Shown here in pieces: positions 51,840 through 56,239 of a stretch of 56,239 nucleotides of DNA. A model generated the notes under the pieces. It saw only the letters and a program-made list of their open reading frames with translations. It was not told the DNA's origin and searched no databases. Each line of letters starts with the position of its first letter. Position 1 is the first letter of the stretch. This stretch comes from Scatosoma sp045124465 (lineage in GTDB: Bacteria > Bacillota > Clostridia > Christensenellales > Borkfalkiaceae), in NCBI GenBank assembly GCA_045124465.1, contig JBGVLV010000010.1, positions 1 through 56,239 on the forward strand, given 5' to 3'. The position numbers and the translations under genes were made by a program.

Positions 51840-52535
51840 ATGTCACAATTACAGGCTATTTTAAAGTACCAAGAGATCGACAGAAAGCTTTTCAAGCTCG
51901 AAAACGAGCTTGCGGAGAGCGAGGAACGCAAGAAGTACGTGAAACTGCAAAAGTTCTTGAAAGTCGCGCCCGAAAAGCTCGACTCTTTGGAAGTGAAAGC
52001 GACGGCGCTCAAAGCCGAGGCGGACGGTCTGACCAAGAAATACGAACAGATCGAGGGTACGCTAGGCGATTTCGAGCATTTGGACGAACTCGTCGGCGGC
52101 GGCGCGGACGTGGCGTTCTATAAGAAGAAAGCGCAGTCGGTCGCCGAACAACTGAAAAAGCTCAAAGCCGATCTCAACGCTTTGGCGGAGAATATCAAGG
52201 CTACGGACGCGGAATACCAAAAACTGAAAAAACAGGTCATCTCGGCGCAGAAACAGTACGCGGAGGCGTCGGAGGCTTACAAAGCGGTGAAAGCGCAGCG
52301 CGAGGACGAGAAGAAAGCCATCGAAACGGAGCTTGCGAGCGCAGGCAAGGAAGTGGACGGAGAAATGCTCGCCCGCTACCAGACCAAACGCAAGGAGAAG
52401 ATCTTCCCCGTCGTCGGAGAGCTGTATTCGGGCCGATGTCCGTTTTGCAGTATGGAACCTCCGATCGCGGCGCAGAGCAAGCTCGCGGGCGGGGTCGAGT
52501 GCGACAACTGTCACAGGATCATTTTCAGCAAATAA
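51840..52535 (+). CDS. Coiled-coil protein with C-terminal zinc ribbon (COG1579-like)
   Basis: 231 residues. A long antiparallel coiled coil (about 1-190) is followed by C200/C203 and C221/C224, a four-cysteine zinc ribbon. Proteins of this build are common in many phyla and of uncertain function, with nucleic-acid or ribosome-linked roles suggested. GGGAGGAG lies before the ATG. It follows the nif3-like gene, a conserved arrangement. Confidence 0.88.
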   Translation: MSQLQAILKYQEIDRKLFKLENELAESEERKKYVKLQKFLKVAPEKLDSLEVKATALKAEADGLTKKYEQIEGTLGDFEHLDELVGGGADVAFYKKKAQSVAEQLKKLKADLNALAENIKATDAEYQKLKKQVISAQKQYAEASEAYKAVKAQREDEKKAIETELASAGKEVDGEMLARYQTKRKEKIFPVVGELYSGRCPFCSMEPPIAAQSKLAGGVECDNCHRIIFSK

Positions 52536-52567
52536 CGGAAAAAGAACTTTTTTCAAGGTTCGGCGCG

Positions 52568-52573
52568 TATAAT
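52568..52573 (+). promoter_or_regulatory. TATAAT box 5 bp before the alr start codon
   Basis: A perfect TATAAT (52568-52573) precedes GTG at 52579. No clear -35 is present at 17 bp (AACTTT at 52545-52550 is weak). If used, transcription would begin at the start codon. Confidence 0.45.
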
Positions 52574-52578
52574 AAAGC

Positions 52579-53643
52579 GTGCAAAAAATCAGAGCGAACA
52601 TTCATTTACGGAATATACGGGCGAACGCCCAAGCGTTCAAAACGCTGACGGGTACGCGGCTTTGCGCGGTGGTGAAAGCCAACGCGTACGGTCACGGAGC
52701 GGAAGAAACGGTCTGCGCGCTCGAAGGGATCGCGGACGTATTCGCGGTATCCCTGCTCTGCGAGGCGGTCGCGATCCGTACGGCGGCTTGCGGGAAAGAT
52801 ATTCTTATTCTCACGCCGCCCGTAAACGAAGAGGACGTTTACTTGGCGCTTGCGAACGGGTTCATACTCACCGTACCCGACCTCGTTACGGCGAGGCTGG
52901 TGGCGAAAACGAGCGGGAAATACCGTTTGAAAGCGAGGGTACATTTAAAAGTAAATACGGGTATGAACCGTTACGGAATGAACGGGTCTATGCTCGGCAA
53001 GGTCTGTAAATTCCTGCGCGGGAACGAACGGGTATCGACGGAGGGATTGTATTCCCACCTGTACGGCGGTACGCGGGCGAGCGCGGAAAAGCAACGGGCT
53101 TTGTTTTTGGAGATGGAACGGGTGTGTCGGCGGTATTTTCCCGATATTCTTTGCCATCTGAGCGCGACGTTCGGCGCGACGCTCGGAAAAGAGTTCGCGT
53201 TCGATATGGTGCGTATCGGCATCGGGCTGTACGGGTATCTGCCCGACAGCGCGACGGTGGACGGGGAGATCGTGAAAAAGCTCGGACTTCGGAAAGCGAT
53301 GATGGTGTACGCCGTGACGACGGTCAACCGTCGGTATTCGTTCGGCGGAGCGGGCTACGGCACGCCGCGCGGGAAGATAGAAAAGGGCGAACGGCTGTCC
53401 GTCTGTCGGATCGGGTATGCGGACGGGATATTGCGGAAACGGGAAAACGGGGTCTGCGAATGGGAACGGAACGCAAACAACGCGTGTATGGACGCTTGCG
53501 TGCGGACGGAGAACAAACGGCGCGGCGCGTGGGTGAAAATACTCGACGACGCGGCGGAAACGGCAAGGCTTACGGGAACGATCTCTTACGAGGTGTTGTG
53601 CGCGGCGACAAGGCGCGCGGAAATGACGTATGACGACGAATAG
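52579..53643 (+). CDS. alr: Alanine racemase
   Basis: 354 residues. The PLP lysine is in VVKANAYGHG and the second catalytic tyrosine region is in FGGAGYG with RIGYADG downstream. It makes D-alanine for peptidoglycan. Start is GTG at 52579; it has no Shine-Dalgarno site and lies right behind a TATAAT box, so a leaderless mRNA is possible. The protein is somewhat shorter than usual (about 370-390) with an Arg-rich C-terminus. It overlaps the next gene by 14 bp. Confidence 0.92.
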   Translation: MQKIRANIHLRNIRANAQAFKTLTGTRLCAVVKANAYGHGAEETVCALEGIADVFAVSLLCEAVAIRTAACGKDILILTPPVNEEDVYLALANGFILTVPDLVTARLVAKTSGKYRLKARVHLKVNTGMNRYGMNGSMLGKVCKFLRGNERVSTEGLYSHLYGGTRASAEKQRALFLEMERVCRRYFPDILCHLSATFGATLGKEFAFDMVRIGIGLYGYLPDSATVDGEIVKKLGLRKAMMVYAVTTVNRRYSFGGAGYGTPRGKIEKGERLSVCRIGYADGILRKRENGVCEWERNANNACMDACVRTENKRRGAWVKILDDAAETARLTGTISYEVLCAATRRAEMTYDDE

Positions 53644-54271
53644 ATTACGGTTTGCGGACGGTCCGCCCTGCGCGGATACCGCCGAACGCAAAAAGCAACT
53701 GCGCGCGTATATGAAAACGCGGCGGGGCGACAACGAGAATCGGGACGTGAAAGAGGAACTCTTATTGCAAAATCTCTTTTCCGCGCTCGACGCGCTTTTC
53801 GGCGAAAGCGAGGGGGCAGGTACGGAACGAACGTACTTCGTGTATTTGTCCTTTTCCTCGGAGGCGCCGACGGACAGGCTTATTCAACGTTTAACGGAAA
53901 GAGGGGATAAGGTCTGTTGTCCGCGTATCGAAAACGGCGAGATGTATCCCGTTTTGTTGGGCGAGGATCTCACGCTGACAAATCGCGGCATACGCGAACC
54001 CGTCGGAAAACGGTACGAAGGCGAGATCGACGCGATCGTCGCGCCGATGCTGGCGGCAGATAAAAAAGGAAACCGTTTGGGCTACGGCGGCGGGTATTAC
54101 GATCGGTTTTTCAAAAGATACGAAAGGGCGAAACGGATCGGGTACGGGTACGATTTTCAGATCGTGAACGAAGTGCCGACGGAGCGCGGCGACGAAAGAG
54201 TGGATATGGTGGCGACGGACAAGCAGGTGTTTTATACGGAACGGGAAAACGGAAAGGAAACCAAAGAATAA
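53630..54271 (+). CDS. 5-formyltetrahydrofolate cyclo-ligase
   Basis: 213 residues with the signature GNRLGYGGGYYDRF (about 146-159) and the N-terminal RKKQLRAYMKTRR. Converts 5-formyl-THF to methenyl-THF using ATP, returning a storage form of folate to one-carbon metabolism. Coupled to alr by a 14-bp overlap. Confidence 0.92.
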   Translation: MTTNRLRFADGPPCADTAERKKQLRAYMKTRRGDNENRDVKEELLLQNLFSALDALFGESEGAGTERTYFVYLSFSSEAPTDRLIQRLTERGDKVCCPRIENGEMYPVLLGEDLTLTNRGIREPVGKRYEGEIDAIVAPMLAADKKGNRLGYGGGYYDRFFKRYERAKRIGYGYDFQIVNEVPTERGDERVDMVATDKQVFYTERENGKETKE

Positions 54272-54284
54272 AGAGGTAGGAAGT

Positions 54285-55016
54285 ATGGCAAATTTCAAAA
54301 AGACGATGAAAAAAATAGGTCGGCATACCTGGGAGTTTTTCAAATCCTCGTTGCCCGCGGCGTTGATGTATTTCTGCGCGGGTACGATCTTGATGATGCT
54401 GACGATGAAAGAGGACGCGTTGCAATGGGACGGCAAAAAACTCGCGTGGACGCTCGTTTGCGGTATTGCGGCGGCGGCGTATAACGCGTTCCTTGCGTAC
54501 GCGCAGGGCGGGAACGGTTACGAAATGCTCGTTTCGGGCAATATCAAGCGTACGTCCGTGTACGACCGCGGCGGCGAATATAAGATTTCCTCGCACAAAT
54601 ACGCGCGGGAGTACCGTCCTTGGAAAGGGTTCGTCATCGGCGCGTTCATCGGTATCTTTACCATTTTGACGGGTATCATTTTCGGCTGTAACCAGACGGC
54701 GATCGACGAAAAGTCGATGGGCAAGGGCGTAGCGGTGTTGATGATCGTTTTTTTCTTGCTTTCGGGCTGGTCCATTCTGCCTTTCTATTATATGAACGGC
54801 AGCGGTATCTACGTAAATTATTTCGCGTCCTGTCTGTTCGCACTCGTTCCCATCGCGGTCACGGGCGGTATGTATATCGCGGGCGCGTACGGCAAGAGAA
54901 GAAAGGTCATTCGCGAACAGGAGCTTGCGGACAGAGCCGCCGCGGCGGAGGCACAGAGAGAAAAGAAGATCAATTACGGCGGTCTGCCCGGCACGAAACC
55001 GCGCAAGCGTAAATAA
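54285..55016 (+). CDS. Unknown four-helix membrane protein
   Basis: 243 residues with hydrophobic segments near 20-40, 53-70, 115-135, 147-165 and 176-200, an aromatic/charged stretch between the second and third, and a Lys/Arg-rich tail ending PRKRK. Not recognised. GAGGTAGGA precedes the ATG, and rsmD follows after 17 bp, so it is part of the housekeeping operon. Confidence 0.8.
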   Translation: MANFKKTMKKIGRHTWEFFKSSLPAALMYFCAGTILMMLTMKEDALQWDGKKLAWTLVCGIAAAAYNAFLAYAQGGNGYEMLVSGNIKRTSVYDRGGEYKISSHKYAREYRPWKGFVIGAFIGIFTILTGIIFGCNQTAIDEKSMGKGVAVLMIVFFLLSGWSILPFYYMNGSGIYVNYFASCLFALVPIAVTGGMYIAGAYGKRRKVIREQELADRAAAAEAQREKKINYGGLPGTKPRKRK

Positions 55017-55033
55017 GGCGGCGGTAAGAAAGT

Positions 55034-55579
55034 ATGCGTATCATCGGCGGTAAATACAGGAGCAGAACGCTTGCGGCGTTCGAGGGCGACGACGTAAGAC
55101 CTACGTCCGATCGGGCGCGGGAGGCGCTGTTCAATATCCTTGCCTATCGGGTCGTCGGCGCGCGGGCGCTCGATCTGTTTTCGGGCAGCGGGGCGTTGGG
55201 ACTGGAATGTCTTTCCCGCGGCGCGAAAGAGGTCGTGTTCAACGATCGGGCGAAAGAGAGTATCGCGATCCTGAAAAAGAATCTGGCGAGTTTGAAAATA
55301 CCCGTCGGAGAAGAGGTCAAAATTTTCAATTACGATTATTCGGTCTGTCTGGACGCGGCGGCGGGTAAGTTCGATATTATTTTCATCGACCCGCCCTATC
55401 GGTTCGAGTACGGGAAAGCGGCGCTGGAAAAGATCTCGGCGCGCGGACTTTTGAGCGAGAACGGGATCGCCGTGTACGAGCGCGACCGCGCGTTCGAGGG
55501 CGAGATCGAGGGTTTGGAAAAATACGACGAGCGGAAATACGGAAAGGCGTATCTGACCTTTTTCCGAAACGCGAGATAA
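55034..55579 (+). CDS. rsmD: 16S rRNA (guanine966-N2)-methyltransferase
   Basis: 181 residues. MRIIGGKYRSR starts the family pattern; DLFSGSGALGLECLSRG binds SAM and DPPY (119-122) is the catalytic motif. Methylates G966 in 16S rRNA. Usual neighbour of coaD, which follows after 10 bp. Confidence 0.96.
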   Translation: MRIIGGKYRSRTLAAFEGDDVRPTSDRAREALFNILAYRVVGARALDLFSGSGALGLECLSRGAKEVVFNDRAKESIAILKKNLASLKIPVGEEVKIFNYDYSVCLDAAAGKFDIIFIDPPYRFEYGKAALEKISARGLLSENGIAVYERDRAFEGEIEGLEKYDERKYGKAYLTFFRNAR

Positions 55580-55589
55580 GGAAAGAAGT

Positions 55590-56089
55590 ATGACGGAAAA
55601 GAAAAGAAAATGCGTGTTTGCGGGTACGTTCGACCCGCCCACGCTCGGACATAAAGCGACGGTGGAGGACTGTTTGAAGATATTCGACGAAGTGGTGATC
55701 GCCATTTTGGTCAATCCGAAAAAACAGCCCGCGTTCACGCTCGAACAGCGCGTAGAGATGCTGTCGCTCGATTTCGGGGAAGAACCGCGGGTGCGTATCG
55801 TGACGTTCGAGGGCACGGCGGCGGAACTTCTCAAACGGGAGGAAACGGAGTTCTACGTGCGGGGGATACGCAATTCGACCGATCTCGATTTCGAGAACGC
55901 GAATTTCTACGCGAGCAAGAAACTGGACGAAAATTTGACGGCGGTGTATCTGCCGTGCAGGCAGGAACTTCTGCACGTGAGTTCTTCGATGGTGAGAAAC
56001 AGTTTGCATTTCGGAACGCCTATCGACGAATACGTGAGCGAAAAAGTCAAAGAGTATATAAAAGGCTCTGTCGCAACACTCGGTTGATT
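55590..56089 (+). CDS. coaD: Phosphopantetheine adenylyltransferase
   Basis: 165 residues. GTFDPPTLGH (12-21) and the late SSSMVRN are the nucleotidyltransferase motifs. Makes dephospho-CoA, the fourth step of CoA synthesis. The last codons (GSVATLG and the TGA) are encoded by the left arm of a 79-bp inverted-repeat element, so the C-terminus has probably been altered by that insertion. Confidence 0.95.
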
Positions 56090-56142
56090 TTTAGACGGAA
56101 AAATAAATTTTTCACTAATCAACCGCTTGTTGTGCCATCGCC
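56064..56142. repeat. 79-bp inverted-repeat element between coaD and the purF-like gene
   Basis: The 26-bp arms (56064-56089 and 56117-56142) are inverted copies agreeing at 20 of 26 positions, starting GGC and sharing CGGTTGATT. Between them GAAAAAT and ATTTTTC form an inner stem. It fills the gap between convergent genes and could be a MITE or a bidirectional terminator. The outer end (GGCTCTGTCGCAA) resembles IS6-family termini only loosely. Confidence 0.6.
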
Positions 56143-56239
56143 TTATTTTTTTTGCTCGGAAATCTTGCAATCGAATTTGCTCGTTTCCGGTTCTTTGGGT
56201 TCTTCCGTAGGATACTCTCCGTCGAAACAAGCCTTGCAG
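56143..56239 (-). CDS. purF: C-terminal end of a probable amidophosphoribosyltransferase
   Basis: The minus-strand frame entering from the right edge encodes 31 residues up to TAA (56143-56145), including KACFDGEYPTE followed by a Glu/Pro/Lys tail. This C-A-C-F-x-G-x-Y-P-T pattern is the typical end of Gram-positive PurF, the first enzyme of purine synthesis. Only the tail is visible, so the call is tentative. The stop directly abuts the inverted-repeat element. Confidence 0.6.
   Translation of the reverse strand, partial: CKACFDGEYPTEEPKEPETSKFDCKISEQKK

Overview
The window looks like a chromosomal segment of an anaerobic Gram-positive bacterium of the class Clostridia, possibly an uncultured gut lineage of the Christensenellales type; that placement is inference. 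The support is a T-box-controlled pheST operon, the mcsA-mcsB-clpC stress cluster, lipoproteins with Gram-positive CnaB-like domains, an archaeal-type (zinc-domain) prolyl-tRNA synthetase, the dgt-dnaG-rpoD-trmK gene order, and strong Shine-Dalgarno sites. GC content is about one half. No phage, plasmid or CRISPR locus was seen. The only recognisable transposon is one IS200-like element.

Layout. 1-12.8 kb is a cell-surface and redox accessory region. It holds a very large GLUG-type lipoprotein (minus strand, running off the left edge). Next is a forward three-gene cassette: a membrane protein ending in a CxxC tail, a NapH-like membrane polyferredoxin, and a membrane-anchored TlpA thioredoxin. 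An IS200/IS605 insertion follows, then a facing operon of three lipoproteins, one of which carries its own TlpA domain. A tRNA-Ser, a drug/metabolite transporter, inorganic pyrophosphatase, a zinc-ribbon membrane protein and proS follow (13.1-18.1 kb). proS is interrupted by an in-frame TAA.

18.2-29.0 kb reads as one long operon from a single visible promoter: a membrane-bound XRE regulator, mcsA, mcsB, clpC, then a complete run from dehydroquinate to chorismate (aroC, aroB, aroA, aroE, aroQ, aroK) and a short-chain dehydrogenase. 29.0-33.3 kb holds small unknown proteins, a cysteine desulfurase divergent from a Se/S-carrier-like protein, endonuclease III and MscL. 33.3-39.7 kb is T-box, pheS, pheT, truB, ribF and nfo. 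39.8-46.2 kb carries an M24 peptidase, efp, dtd, a glycosyltransferase/acyltransferase cluster preceded by phased repeats, and an FAD-dependent dehydrogenase. 46.3-56.1 kb is a housekeeping run: dgt, dnaG, rpoD, trmK, nif3-like, zinc-ribbon coiled coil, alr, 5-formyl-THF cyclo-ligase, an unknown membrane protein, rsmD and coaD. It ends against the C-terminus of a convergent gene that looks like purF.

The most interesting signals are these: (1) the 4.2-12.8 kb redox/surface module, which may move electrons from cytoplasmic Fe-S centres to surface thioredoxin lipoproteins, and whose lipoproteins share an unrecognised repeated domain; (2) proS, where a TAA replaces one residue inside the zinc site while the rest of the conserved C-terminus stays open in frame; (3) GTAGAG repeats phased every 21-23 bp; (4) two short inverted-repeat elements; (5) several genes with promoters so close to the start codon that their mRNAs should be leaderless.
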